From Nocardia testacea NBRC 100365 (GTDB lineage: Bacteria > Actinomycetota > Actinomycetes > Mycobacteriales > Mycobacteriaceae), in the NCBI RefSeq assembly GCF_000308775.1, contig NZ_BAGJ01000029.1, positions 1-64,000 of the forward strand: a DNA stretch of 64,000 bases, written 5' to 3'. Below the pieces are notes generated by a model, which had not been told where the DNA came from, made no database searches, and saw nothing but the letters and a program-made list of their open reading frames with translations. Positions within the stretch are counted from its first letter, which is position 1; every line of letters begins with the position of its first letter. Both the position numbers and the translations under genes were made by a program. Of this stretch, positions 36,401 to 45,180 are shown one piece after another.

Positions 36401-36957
36401 TGCGGCACGCGGTGGCGGCCGTGCTGGATTCGACCGCGCCCAAGCTGGTGGCCGCGGTGGCCGGTGCGCACGGCGACGCGGCCGCTATCGTGGCGGCGGT
36501 CGCGGATCGGCTGCCCGGCTACATGATTCCGTCCCGGATCGAGTTGCTGGACGCCATGCCGTTGACCGATAACGGCAAACTGGACCGCCGGGCGGTGCTG
36601 ACCCTGCTGGAATCGGGGGCCGCGGGCGAGGCCGCCGCCGCGCCGCGTAACGAGGTGGAAAGCGCGCTGCTCGATATCTTCGCGGGGGTGCTGGGTCGCA
36701 CCGAACTCGGTGTGCACGACGATTTCTTCCGGCTGGGCGGGGATTCGGTGCTGGCCACCACCGCCATCGCCCGGATCCGGGAGTGGCTCGACGCCGATTA
36801 CGCCCTGGTCGCCGATATCTTCGCCGCGCGCACGGCGGCGGCGCTGGCCGAGCGGCTGACCGCGGCAGATCCGCAACCCGGGCGGCTCGGGCAGGTCGCG
36901 CGGGTGTACCTGGAGGTCGCCGGGATGAGCGATGCCGAAGTACTCGCGCAAACCTGA
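33436..36957 (+). CDS. Siderophore NRPS ArCP-Cy-A-PCP (MbtB/phenyloxazoline synthase-like)
   Basis: About 1,173 residues. Order: aryl carrier (LGLDSI, Ser ~44), heterocyclisation domain (DMIAGDAMS, the DxxxxDxxS motif), adenylation domain (FTSGSTGVPKG ~720; YRTGDMARYW; GKLDRR) and PCP (GGDSV, Ser ~1104), then a short tail. The eye-aligned specificity residues D-A-Y-N-T-G-L-I-H-K are only tentative. By analogy with MbtB it loads salicylate on the ArCP, condenses it with Ser or Thr, and cyclises to an oxazoline. GTG 33436 is chosen (GAAGGAG 8 nt upstream); ATG 33439 is equally usable. It lies behind an iron box. Confidence 0.9.
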   Translation: MMESGQQVSAVDIDEVRAAVAEQLGVTLDDVTAEADLIQLGLDSIRTMKLAGRWRKRGHAVNFAQLVAAPTVADWYRLLTAAGQPEKAGADPRAGMAEPAPEPAATGESPEFSAESEPFPLGPMQHAYWIGRSDEQELGGVAAHLYVEFDGDAVDPRRLERAVSELVAAHPMLRTRVLPDGTQQTLPEPGRPVFAVVDLRAETAEAAEAELARVRDRMTHQRLAIDAGQMLDVVLSRRPGGRTRLHLDVDMIAGDAMSYRILIADLAELYHGRGVPAQTYSYRRYRTERVIDTAARERDRQWWQDRLATLPGAPELPAAPAGRSAGGRRTVRYNHWLAPEDRQRLLAAAHERGITPAMALAAVFAETIGGWSAQSRFLLNVPLFYREPVHPGVDRVVGDFSSSIMLEVDVTENVTVTERARALQRSMHESGTHTAYSGLEVLRDLGRYRGEPVLAPVVYTSALNLGELFADTVTETFGAPVWIISQGPQVTLDAQVTEVNGGLLLNWDVRESAFPAGMVETMFARYTEAVARLCDGSAGWEAEAPVRLPVAQAQVRAKVNATAGPVSGRALHQGFFDLAATEPGLPAVVWTRDGVDGGLTYGELAGRALAVAGALRDAGVTAGTTVAVQLPKGADQIVAVLGVLAAGGAYVPIGFDQPAGRRAEILRTGDITVALTVDGADMGDEAIRALPLAAATQYTQPLPAPVTMDPAALAYIIFTSGSTGVPKGVEVSHAAAMNTIDAVNDWFEVGRADRVLALSALEFDASVYDIFGMFAAGGSIVAVDARQRAEATSWVELLVRHRVSILNCVPAMLDMILEIGGAGLGDSLRAVTLGGDWVGADLARRLARQVPGCRFAGLGGATETAIHNTICEVAEPPEHWSTVPFGVPLRNVRCRVVSAAGRDCPDWVPGEFWVGGANVAIGYRNDPERTAERFVEHDGLRWYRTGDMARYWPDGTIEFLGRADHQVQIRGYRVELGEVETALRTVPGVRHAVAAVLDSTAPKLVAAVAGAHGDAAAIVAAVADRLPGYMIPSRIELLDAMPLTDNGKLDRRAVLTLLESGAAGEAAAAPRNEVESALLDIFAGVLGRTELGVHDDFFRLGGDSVLATTAIARIREWLDADYALVADIFAARTAAALAERLTAADPQPGRLGQVARVYLEVAGMSDAEVLAQT

Positions 36958-37019
36958 AGCGCGCCAGGGCGTTCCGGGCCGGGCGGCGTCGCCGGCCACC
37001 GAATTCCTGGGCAGAAAAT

Positions 37020-37038
37020 TTAGGTAAGCCTACGCAAA
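37020..37038. promoter_or_regulatory. DtxR/IdeR-type iron box
   Basis: TTAGGTAAGCCTACGCAAA matches 15 of 19 positions and is followed by a second half-site (ATAGGTAG). It lies 80 nt before the lysine N-hydroxylase gene. Confidence 0.75.
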
Positions 37039-37117
37039 TATAGGTAGAGTTGTCCGGAGTGCGCGGTGCTTCCGGCCGCGGTCGAGTGTCCGGCTCGGCG
37101 GCGTGGGAGTGATGGAG

Positions 37118-38419
37118 ATGGGAGAACCGGTGGACAGACTTCTGGTGCTGGGCGCGGGCCCGAAAGCCATGGCGGTCGCGGCGAAAGCGCACGTTCTGCG
37201 CCAACTCGGTCTGCCCGCGCCGCAGATCATCGTGGTGGAGGCACACGCGGTGGGCGGCAACTGGCTGCCCAGCGGTGGCTGGACCAACGGTCAGCACCGG
37301 CTGGGAACCAGCCCGGAGAAGGACGTCGGTTTCCCTTATCACTCGGTGTGGGCGCGTAACCGCAACCGCGAGATCGACGAGGCCATGCTGGCCTTCAGCT
37401 GGACCTCGTTCCTGGTGGAACGCGGCACCTACGCCGAATGGGTCGACCGTGGGCGGCCCAGCCCGCAGCACCATCTCTGGGCCAAATACCTGCAGTGGGT
37501 CGCGGACAAGACCGATGTCGAGCTGGTGGCCGGCGCGGTACGCAAGGTTTCGGCGGGGGCCGAGGGCTGGGTGGTCTCGGTGGTGGACGCCGACGGACTC
37601 GCGACCGATATCGAAGCGGAACGGTTGATGATCACCGGGCCCGGCAACAGCCGCCGGGCGCTGGCCGATCATCCGAAGATGCTCAGTATCGCCGACTTCT
37701 GGGATCTGGTCGGGCGGCGGCAGTTGCCGGTATCCTCGCGGGCCGCGGTCATCGGCGGCGGTGAGACCGCCGGCTCCGCCATGGACGAGCTGGTCCGCCA
37801 CGACGTGCTGACGGTCTCGGTGATCTCCCCGGCCGCCACGATCTACACGCGGGGTGAAAGCTATTTCGAGAACTCGCTGTTCAGTGATCCGGCCAAATGG
37901 CGGGGGCTGAGTATCGAGGAGCGTCGCGATGTCGTCCGGCGCACGGACCGCGGTGTTTTCTCGGTCCGGGTCCAGGAGAACCTGCTCGGCGATGCCCGCG
38001 TGCACCATCTGCAGGGGCGCGTCGTTCAGGTCGCGGATCAGGACGGGGGAGTCGCTCTCACCCTGCGCAACGAGAACCGTGCGGACCGGGTGCACACCTT
38101 CGACCTGGTGGTGGACGCGACCGGCGGCCAACCGCTGTGGTTCCTGGATATGTTCGACACCGACGCCGCCGATCTGGTGGAGCTGGCTCTCGGTGGTCCG
38201 ATCACCCAGCGCCGCCTGGAATCGTCGATCGGATACGACCTTGCGGTCTCGGGCCTGGACACCAAGCTCTATCTCCCCAACCTGGCCGGTCTGGCGCAGG
38301 GGCCGGGGTTCCCGAATCTCAGCTGCCTGGGGCAGCTCTCGGATCGCATTCTGGGGCCGGAACCGGATCGCGCCCGGTCGATCGCCGGCCGGATGCGGGG
38401 GAGTGCCGCGGCGCGCTGA
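37118..38419 (+). CDS. nbtG: L-lysine N6-monooxygenase (MbtG/NbtG-like)
   Basis: A flavin N-monooxygenase of about 433 residues. It has the FAD site LGAGPKAMAVAAKA at the N-terminus, the NADPH site IGGGETAGSAMDEL, and DATGGQPLWFL in the C-terminal region. It should hydroxylate the epsilon-amine of lysine to give the N-OH-Lys used for the two hydroxamates. ATG 37118 is chosen (GGAG 8 nt upstream); GTG 37103 and ATG 37112 are in frame. It converges on the PKS genes. The symbol follows the nocobactin naming and is by analogy. Confidence 0.9.
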   Translation: MGEPVDRLLVLGAGPKAMAVAAKAHVLRQLGLPAPQIIVVEAHAVGGNWLPSGGWTNGQHRLGTSPEKDVGFPYHSVWARNRNREIDEAMLAFSWTSFLVERGTYAEWVDRGRPSPQHHLWAKYLQWVADKTDVELVAGAVRKVSAGAEGWVVSVVDADGLATDIEAERLMITGPGNSRRALADHPKMLSIADFWDLVGRRQLPVSSRAAVIGGGETAGSAMDELVRHDVLTVSVISPAATIYTRGESYFENSLFSDPAKWRGLSIEERRDVVRRTDRGVFSVRVQENLLGDARVHHLQGRVVQVADQDGGVALTLRNENRADRVHTFDLVVDATGGQPLWFLDMFDTDAADLVELALGGPITQRRLESSIGYDLAVSGLDTKLYLPNLAGLAQGPGFPNLSCLGQLSDRILGPEPDRARSIAGRMRGSAAAR

Positions 38420-38502
38420 GCGGCCGGTGGCGAAGCCGGCTTTTCCGGCCGGGCGAGCGGAGACCGCGGGCCCGGCCGGAGATCGGTCGCTCGTTCCACC
38501 TC

Positions 38503-38538
38503 GGTGGTTCGCCCGGCCCGCGAGCCCGGCGAACCACC
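38503..38538. terminator. Bidirectional hairpin between monooxygenase and PKS
   Basis: GGTGGTTCGCC (38503-38513) and GGCGAACCACC (38528-38538) pair perfectly, between the convergent stops of the monooxygenase and PKS genes. There is no T-run. Confidence 0.6.
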
Positions 38539-38547
38539 CGGCGGGGC

Positions 38548-41500
38548 CTAGTCGCGGATCGCGGCGAATACCCGCTGGTCGAGCAGGAACATCGGATGGT
38601 CGCGTTCGGGTAGCACCAGCAACGGCGTGAAACCGGCGTCGCGCAGCTGCTCGCACCATTCGTCCTCGGTGAGGAAGATGCGCGCGCCCTGCCGGATGTC
38701 CTCCTTACCCGGGTGGGTGCCGCCGGGGGCGGCGGACATGAGGAATTTCATCGAGGTCAGTAGCGGATAGTTGGCCTTGCACGCTTCGACGAACACCACC
38801 GCGCCGCCGGGATTCAGCAGATCGTGCAGGTCGCGCAGCATCTCGCCGATATGCAGCGCGTTGTGCAGCACATTCGCGCCGATCACGATGTCGTAGCGGT
38901 CGGTGGATCCGCGCAGATCCCGGTTCATGTCCACGATTCCGTAGCGCATCCAGGAATGGCCGGCGAAACGTTCCCTGGCGGCATTGAGGAAAAACGCGGA
39001 CAGATCGGTGAAGTGGTAATCCACCGGCAGTCCCGGCAGTCCGGCGATCACCTCGTCGGTGGTGCCACCGATACCGGCGCCGAGTTCCAGGATGCGCACC
39101 GGGGCACGGTCGGCGGCGATACGCGCGGTGACTCCGGCCACGGTCTCGCGTGCGGCCAGATTCAGGTAGTTACTGATGATGTTCTCGCGGTACGCCGCCT
39201 CCGCGGTGAGCATATCGCCGTCGGGGAACAGCAGCTCCTGGACCCGTACCCGATCCTGGGCCAGACCCGTCAGGTTCGCGGCCGAGCTCCGCAGGAAATC
39301 GGCGAACTCTCGCGAATACCCGAGATCGGCGCAGATGAGACGCAGGTCGGAGCAACTCGGCTGGGGCGGGGCGGCCGCCGTGCGGTAGCCGCGTACGGGA
39401 TCGTAGGTCAGACAGCCCTCGCCGGTCAGCTCGTCGAGCCAGCGGCGTAGCAGCCAGTGATGCCGGTCGGCGAACCGCACCGCGGCGGCGATCTCCGCGG
39501 CGGTGTGGAACTCGCCGTCGTCCAGTGCCGGTGCCAGCGTGTTCAGCATGGCGCGCAGCCCGGTGATGTCCAGATCGCGGCGCGCGGTCCGGAGCCTGTC
39601 GATATCGAGATCGGCGGGGACCGCCTGTTCGGCGGTCCGCCGCGCCAGTGCGGCGATTTCGGCGGGGGCGGTGGGCCGGACGGACCCGGCCGCCGGGCGG
39701 TCGACCGGTGTTCGCACCACCTCGGGCCCGCGTGCGGCGGCGGACCGGTCCGGTGCGCGCTGCGCGCGTCCGCCGAGGTCGGCGACGATGGTATCGACGG
39801 TCGCGCCGCCGAGCAGATCGGCCACCGGCAGCTCGTGGCCGTATTCGTGTTCGATCCGGCGACGGAACTCCAGGGCCTGCAGGGAGTCGAGTCCGAGGGC
39901 CACCAGGGGCCGGGAGGTGTCCAGGCTGTCGCTGTCGTCGGCGCCGAGCACCTCGGTGAGCACTTCGACCACGCGGTTCCCGATATCCGGCGGGCCGGCG
40001 GCGGTGGCCGGTGCGGGTGCGGCCGCGGCGGCCACCGTTGCGGGCGTGTGCAATTCGGAGAGGACCGGCCCGTAGCCGTAGGCGTCCAGTACCGACCGGC
40101 CACGGTCCCAATCGAACGCGGCGACGACGGCATTGCCCCGCACCCCGCTCAGCCCGAGGGAGATGGCATCGGCCGCGCTCATCGGGAGGTAGCCCACCGC
40201 GGCAAGCTGTGCGGTATCGGTGGCGTTCTGCCCCCGGTAGTCCGCCCACTGCCCCCACTGGATCGAGACGCAGTCGTATCCCGCGACGCGGGCCCGGTGG
40301 GCGTAGGCGTCCAGCATCCGGTTGGCGGCCGCGTAGATGATCTTGCCCCGGCCACCGAGAGTGGCCGCGAGCGAGGAGAACAGCACGATTCGGCAATCCC
40401 GGGCGCGGGGTAGCGAGTCCAGCAGGTTCTCGACACCGATAGTCTTCCCGTGGAGTACCCGCCGCACCTGGTCGGGGTTGATCGCCTCGAGTTCGAGCTC
40501 GGACAGGCCCGCGTAGTCGGCGGCAGCGTGCAGTATCAGATCCGCCGGCCGGTCGCGCAGTTCCTCGGCCAGCCGGGCGACCGCGGCCGGATCGCCGATA
40601 TCGCAGGTACTGACCCGGATGCGGGTGGCGCTCTGCCGGAGGGGCCGCAGCGCCGCGGTGACCTCCGCGCTCTCTCCCGACCGGCTCACCAGGGTGATAT
40701 GAGTGGCGCCGGCCCGTACGAAATGTTCGCAGATCCGCAGGCCCAGGCTGCCGGTGCCGCCGGTGATGACGATATTCGCCGGGGTGGTCGCCGCCGCGCC
40801 GGGTTCGCCCGGGTGCAGACGTTTCGCGTACAGCCCGCCGTCGCGCAGGGCGAGTTCGGTTTCGCCGGCGGTGTGCAGTGCCGTGAGGACCGGCCCCGCC
40901 GGGACCGCGCCGGGTTCCAGATCCAGGTGCGCGAAGGCGACGCCGGGGAATTCGGTACCGGTGCAGCGGAAACCGGCACTGGCGGCAGCGGCGACCGGGT
41001 GCGGAGCCGGGTCGCCGTCGAGAACCGCCTCACCGCCGGTGGTCACCAGCCAGCAGCCGGTGATCCGGTCGGACAGGCCGGGCCACCACGCCCGGGTGCC
41101 GAAGAACTCCGCGGTGGCCGCCGCGGCCGCCGCGGCGGTGGACTCCGGATACTCGGGCAGCAGCACCACAAGGGTGTCGATATCGCCGGTGACCGGCCCG
41201 TGCGCGGGTTCGACCACCTGCGCGGTGGCACCGTGATGCGCGGCCTCGGCGCAGAGGCGGGCGGCGAGTTCGGCACGCTCGCCGGTGTGGTCGATAATGC
41301 CCAGCCGGCGGGGTGCGGCCATTTTCCGGCGGGTCAACCGGGTCCAGCGCTCGACGATCAGTTGCGCGGGGGCGGTATCGGATTCCGGTGGCACGGCCTG
41401 CTGGGCCGGTGCTGCGGCGCTCCGGGCAGCGGCGTGCGCGGTCGCCTGGCCGGGTAGCCACAACCGCACCTCGTTCATCTGCGCGTGCGGGAAATCCGGC

Positions 41501-42819
41501 AGTGGTAGTGCCGGCGGGGCGTCCGGGCCGACCCGCAGGCCCGCCCAGTCGAAATCCGGTTCGTCGACGGCGAGAACCGCCAGATTACGGGTGAACTCGC
41601 GCAGGTCGGTGGCCGCTCGGTGCGAACTGCCCACCACCCGGGCGCCCGATTCACCCAGCGCGGACAGATTCTCCTGGATCGCCAGTTGCAGGGTCGGGTG
41701 TTCGGCGATCTCGACGAAGGTGCCGATCTCTCGGGTCGTGGCGGCCGCGACCGCCCGGTCGAAGCGCACCGGATTGCGCAGGTTCCAGAACCAGTAGTCG
41801 CCGATCGGCAGGTCGGGTGTGATCTCGGCGCCCAGGGTCGCGCCGATACAGGCGATTTCCCCGCTCGCGAAATACTGGTTCGCCAGCCGGTTCTTCACCG
41901 CGTCGTGGATGGCGTCGCGGAACTCGTTGACCATGCTGGTGTGCGCCGGATACCGGACCCGGATGACCCGGGCGAAGGTGCCCTGCTCGGTGCAGGCGCC
42001 GACGACCTCGGCGACCGTTTCGCGTTCCCCGGAGAGCGCGACCATATGCGGCGAATTCACCACCGAGACCTGCGCCCAGCCCGAGCGGCGGGCCAGCAGA
42101 TCTTCACAGGTTTCGCGATCGGCCGCGATCACCGCCATGGCGTAGGCGTCGGAGGAGATGGTGTCCACCGCGCGAGCCCGGGTGCCGACCACCAGTGCGG
42201 CGTCCGGCAGCGTCATCAGCCCCGCGACATAGGCCGCGGCGATCTCGCCCTGACTGTGGCCGAGCACGGCGGCCGGTTCCACCCCGGCCGATCGCCACGC
42301 GGCGGCCAGCCCGGCCATCTGCACGAACAGCGCGGGCTGCACGATATGTGCGCTGTCGTCGGCGGGGGTGGTGTCGTCGAGCAGGTAGTCCAGCGGAGAC
42401 TCGCCGAACAGTTCGCGGAAGACCTCGTCGCAGCGGGTGGCCTCGGCGCGGAACGCGGGAATCCGGTCGTAGAAGAGCCGGCCCATCCCGGGGCGCTGCC
42501 CGCCCTGGCCGGGAAAGACGAACGCGATACCGCGCCCGGCGGTGGCCGCGCCGGAGCGGACGACCCGGGGATGTTCGCTGTCCGCGGCCACGGCACCCAG
42601 GGCATCGATCAATCCGGCGGTATCGGTGACCATGGCCAGCGCGCGATATCGCCGGGCCACCCGGGTCCGGAAGATCATCTCCGCGATCCGGCCGACGGGT
42701 ACGTCCGGGTGGGTCTCGAGGTATCCGAGCAGGGCACGGGCCTCCGCGGTCAGCAACGCGGGGGTGGGCGCCGACAGGAGAACCGGAACGGTCCCGTCGG
42801 GGAGCTGGTACTCAGAAAT
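38548..42819 (-). CDS. Siderophore PKS AT-KR-ACP-methyltransferase
   Basis: About 1,423 residues. Domains: acyltransferase (FVFPGQGGQRPGMG; GHSQG, Ser ~189), ketoreductase (TGGTGSLG ~685; SSLAATLGGRGKIIY with the catalytic Ser and Tyr), ACP (LGLDSLQ ~977) and a C-terminal SAM methyltransferase (LELGAGIGG ~1245). With the separate KS next door it forms one module that should give an alpha-methylated beta-hydroxy acyl unit. There is no ATG near the expected N-terminus. ATT 42819 has GAGGAG 7 nt upstream and overlaps the KS stop by a few bases, so I use it. ATG 42858 is the alternative, with a poor ribosome binding site. Confidence 0.88.
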   Translation of the reverse strand: MSEYQLPDGTVPVLLSAPTPALLTAEARALLGYLETHPDVPVGRIAEMIFRTRVARRYRALAMVTDTAGLIDALGAVAADSEHPRVVRSGAATAGRGIAFVFPGQGGQRPGMGRLFYDRIPAFRAEATRCDEVFRELFGESPLDYLLDDTTPADDSAHIVQPALFVQMAGLAAAWRSAGVEPAAVLGHSQGEIAAAYVAGLMTLPDAALVVGTRARAVDTISSDAYAMAVIAADRETCEDLLARRSGWAQVSVVNSPHMVALSGERETVAEVVGACTEQGTFARVIRVRYPAHTSMVNEFRDAIHDAVKNRLANQYFASGEIACIGATLGAEITPDLPIGDYWFWNLRNPVRFDRAVAAATTREIGTFVEIAEHPTLQLAIQENLSALGESGARVVGSSHRAATDLREFTRNLAVLAVDEPDFDWAGLRVGPDAPPALPLPDFPHAQMNEVRLWLPGQATAHAAARSAAAPAQQAVPPESDTAPAQLIVERWTRLTRRKMAAPRRLGIIDHTGERAELAARLCAEAAHHGATAQVVEPAHGPVTGDIDTLVVLLPEYPESTAAAAAAATAEFFGTRAWWPGLSDRITGCWLVTTGGEAVLDGDPAPHPVAAAASAGFRCTGTEFPGVAFAHLDLEPGAVPAGPVLTALHTAGETELALRDGGLYAKRLHPGEPGAAATTPANIVITGGTGSLGLRICEHFVRAGATHITLVSRSGESAEVTAALRPLRQSATRIRVSTCDIGDPAAVARLAEELRDRPADLILHAAADYAGLSELELEAINPDQVRRVLHGKTIGVENLLDSLPRARDCRIVLFSSLAATLGGRGKIIYAAANRMLDAYAHRARVAGYDCVSIQWGQWADYRGQNATDTAQLAAVGYLPMSAADAISLGLSGVRGNAVVAAFDWDRGRSVLDAYGYGPVLSELHTPATVAAAAAPAPATAAGPPDIGNRVVEVLTEVLGADDSDSLDTSRPLVALGLDSLQALEFRRRIEHEYGHELPVADLLGGATVDTIVADLGGRAQRAPDRSAAARGPEVVRTPVDRPAAGSVRPTAPAEIAALARRTAEQAVPADLDIDRLRTARRDLDITGLRAMLNTLAPALDDGEFHTAAEIAAAVRFADRHHWLLRRWLDELTGEGCLTYDPVRGYRTAAAPPQPSCSDLRLICADLGYSREFADFLRSSAANLTGLAQDRVRVQELLFPDGDMLTAEAAYRENIISNYLNLAARETVAGVTARIAADRAPVRILELGAGIGGTTDEVIAGLPGLPVDYHFTDLSAFFLNAARERFAGHSWMRYGIVDMNRDLRGSTDRYDIVIGANVLHNALHIGEMLRDLHDLLNPGGAVVFVEACKANYPLLTSMKFLMSAAPGGTHPGKEDIRQGARIFLTEDEWCEQLRDAGFTPLLVLPERDHPMFLLDQRVFAAIRD

Positions 42820-44134
42820 GGTCGTTCTCCTCGTGCGCGGGGACGGCGATGACGGCATGGGCGTTGGCGCCCCCCGCGCCGAAGGAGGACACGGCGCCGT
42901 AGCGCATGCCGCCCGTCGGCTTCCAGGGCTCCACGGTGGTGGCCAACCGCAGGCTCGACCGGGTCCAGTCGACCCGGGTGGTCGGATTGTCGGCGTAGAG
43001 GGTCGGTGGGATCTCGCCGTGCCGGGCGGCGAGCAGCAGTTTCGCGAGCCCGAGCATGCCGGCGGCGGCCTGAGCGTGCCCGGCATTGGATTTCACCGAT
43101 CCGAGCACCGGATCCCCGCCCGCGGCGCCGTAGGTGTTCTGCAGTGCGGTGAGTTCGGCGACGTCGCCGGCCCGGGTGGCGGTGCCGTGACCCTCGATCA
43201 TGCCGATATCGGCCGGATCGATACCGGCGAGCCGGAGGGTCCGCCGGACCAATCTCTCCTGGGCGTCGGCGCGTGGCACCAGGATCGGCCGGCCTTTGCC
43301 GTTGTGGTTGGTATGGCTGGCCAGCACCCGTCCGTAGATCGGATGGCCCAGCGCCCGGGCCCGGGACTCGGGTTCGACCAGCAGGGCCACGGCGCCCTCA
43401 CCCCACAGCGTCCCGGCCGCGTCGTCGGAGTAGGCCCGGCAGTGCCCGTCCGGGGCGAGCGCGCCGTTCTTGGCGAACTCGTAGAACGCCATCGGCGAAC
43501 TCATCACGCAGACCGCTCCGGCGACAGCCCAGTCGCATTCGCCGTTGCGGATCGCGGAAACCGCGAGGTGCAGCGCGGTGAGCGAGGAGGCGCAGGCGGA
43601 ATCGACACACATCGAGGGGCCGGTCAGTCCCAGGGCATGGGAGATACGCCCGGCCACCCCGAGCTGTCCGCCACCCACCGTGCGGAAACCGGTGTGCTCG
43701 TTGATCTCGCTCAGGCCGGGTCCGTACTCCATCGGCGAGGCGCCGATGTAGCAGCCGGCCTCCGCGCCGTCGACCGCACCGGGGTTCATACCGGCGTTCT
43801 CCAGTGCCCGCCAGGCGACTCGCAGCCCCACTCGTTGCTGCGGGTCGGAAGCCAGGGCTTCGCGCTGTGAGATTCCGAAGAAGGACGGGTCGAAATCCGC
43901 GATGCGATCGAGGAATCCGCCCGCGTCGCTGACCCGGCCCCAGCCTTCGAGCTCGCCGAGCGAGAGCAGTTCGTCGATCCGCCAGTCCCGGTCACGCGGA
44001 AACGGGCCGATCAGTTCTCGCGCATTCACCAGGGCCGACCAGTACGCGCCGAGGGTATCGATGCCGCCGGGGGCCTCCACGGCCATTCCGGAGATTACTG
44101 TGTGATCGCGGTCCGGTCCGGCCGTCGATGTCAT
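42812..44134 (-). CDS. Stand-alone ketosynthase of the siderophore PKS
   Basis: A 440-residue single KS. The catalytic triad is intact: Cys181 in VDSACASS, His in EGHGTATRAGD and His in KSNAGHAQAA. It should carry out one Claisen condensation with the AT-KR-ACP protein encoded next in the operon. ATG 44134 is preceded by GAGGACAACC. It corresponds to MbtC-type KS proteins of mycobactin loci. The 3' end overlaps the PKS start. Confidence 0.92.
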   Translation of the reverse strand: MTSTAGPDRDHTVISGMAVEAPGGIDTLGAYWSALVNARELIGPFPRDRDWRIDELLSLGELEGWGRVSDAGGFLDRIADFDPSFFGISQREALASDPQQRVGLRVAWRALENAGMNPGAVDGAEAGCYIGASPMEYGPGLSEINEHTGFRTVGGGQLGVAGRISHALGLTGPSMCVDSACASSLTALHLAVSAIRNGECDWAVAGAVCVMSSPMAFYEFAKNGALAPDGHCRAYSDDAAGTLWGEGAVALLVEPESRARALGHPIYGRVLASHTNHNGKGRPILVPRADAQERLVRRTLRLAGIDPADIGMIEGHGTATRAGDVAELTALQNTYGAAGGDPVLGSVKSNAGHAQAAAGMLGLAKLLLAARHGEIPPTLYADNPTTRVDWTRSSLRLATTVEPWKPTGGMRYGAVSSFGAGGANAHAVIAVPAHEENDHF

Positions 44135-44161
44135 GGTTGTCCTCGTCAGGTGTTCGGCGGA

Positions 44162-44902
44162 TCAGACTGTGGGCGCGATCAATTCGGCCAATTCGTGGAC
44201 ATGATGGTTGAGGTAGAAGTGCCCGCCTTCGAATACGGTGATCTCGACCTCGTCGCTGTGTTTGCGCCAGCCGTTGAGTTCGGCCGGTGAAACGATCGGA
44301 TCGTTGTCCCCGCCGATCACGTGGATCGGCGCCGAGATCCGGATATCGTCGCCGCAGGAATATCTTTCGGACGCGAGATGGTCCTGTCTGACGACGGGCA
44401 GGGTCATTCGCATGAGTTCCCGATTGGTCATCACGTCCCCGGTGGTCCCTTCGAGACGGGTGAGATGGTCCAGGAGCGCGTCGTCTTCTTTGGGCGTCGG
44501 TGGTTTGGTGTCCGCGATATGCGGTGCGACGGCGGCCGATACGTACGCCTGCCGGATCGGTGTCCCCGCCGCCTCGGCCAGCCGGATGAATTCGAAGGAG
44601 ACCATCGCGCCCATGCTGTGGCCGAATGTGGTGATGGGCACATTTCCGTAGCCGTTCGAATCACGAAATTCGGCGAATGCGCCCGCGGCGATTTCCGGGA
44701 GAGTCGCCAGGGCGGGTTCGTGGATGCGGTCCTGCCGTCCGGGGTATTGGAATACGACGACGTCGTAGTGCGTGCTGAAGGCTTTGGAGAAGGTGCGATA
44801 GGCCGAGGCTCCCGCGCCCGCGTGGGGAAATATCAGCAGCGGCGGGTGGCCGGGGGCGGTCGGCTTGTGGAACTGCCTGATCCAACGGGGTCCGGGTGGC
44901 AT
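44162..44902 (-). CDS. Type II thioesterase of the siderophore locus
   Basis: A 246-residue alpha/beta hydrolase of the NRPS/PKS editing class. The GHSMGA elbow holds the Ser; Asp is in GDNDPIVSP and His in GGHFYLNHH. It probably removes wrong acyl groups from carrier domains; it could also release product, since the last NRPS has no thioesterase domain. ATG 44902 has GGAGGAG upstream. First gene of the minus-strand TE-KS-PKS operon. Confidence 0.9.
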   Translation of the reverse strand: MPPGPRWIRQFHKPTAPGHPPLLIFPHAGAGASAYRTFSKAFSTHYDVVVFQYPGRQDRIHEPALATLPEIAAGAFAEFRDSNGYGNVPITTFGHSMGAMVSFEFIRLAEAAGTPIRQAYVSAAVAPHIADTKPPTPKEDDALLDHLTRLEGTTGDVMTNRELMRMTLPVVRQDHLASERYSCGDDIRISAPIHVIGGDNDPIVSPAELNGWRKHSDEVEITVFEGGHFYLNHHVHELAELIAPTV

Positions 44903-45014
44903 GGTGCTCCTCCACGATCATCTGCTCGCTCGGTGACAGACGGCGGGGCAGCGAAGTCGGCTCGTCGAAGCGGCAGGACGAGCCGTTCATCGCTACGCCC
45001 CGGCGCCTGATGAG

Positions 45015-45033
45015 TTAGGTAAGGCTATCGTAA
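45015..45033. promoter_or_regulatory. DtxR/IdeR-type iron box
   Basis: TTAGGTAAGGCTATCGTAA matches 16 of 19 positions. It lies 113 nt upstream of the thioesterase start in the divergent promoter region. Confidence 0.75.
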
Positions 45034-45096
45034 TTTACAGTACGTCGATAGTGGAGAGTCGGCCTTCGCCGGACCGGGAACACCTGACAGTCAGGT

Positions 45097-45115
45097 TTTG
45101 CATAGGCTAACCTAA
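45097..45115. promoter_or_regulatory. DtxR/IdeR-type iron box
   Basis: TTTGCATAGGCTAACCTAA matches 16 of 19 positions, with a perfect right half. It lies 66 nt before the C-A-PCP-E synthetase. Confidence 0.8.
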
Positions 45116-45180
45116 GTCGCTAGCGTAAGTGGGCCTGCGCGAGACCAGGCTCCCAGGACAACGGCTGAGGAGTCGCCTTC

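Noticed and set aside
34702..36999. 765-codon open frame antisense to the Cy-A-PCP synthetase
   Set aside because: The sense strand has complete NRPS motifs. The antisense product is His/Arg/Gly-rich noise.
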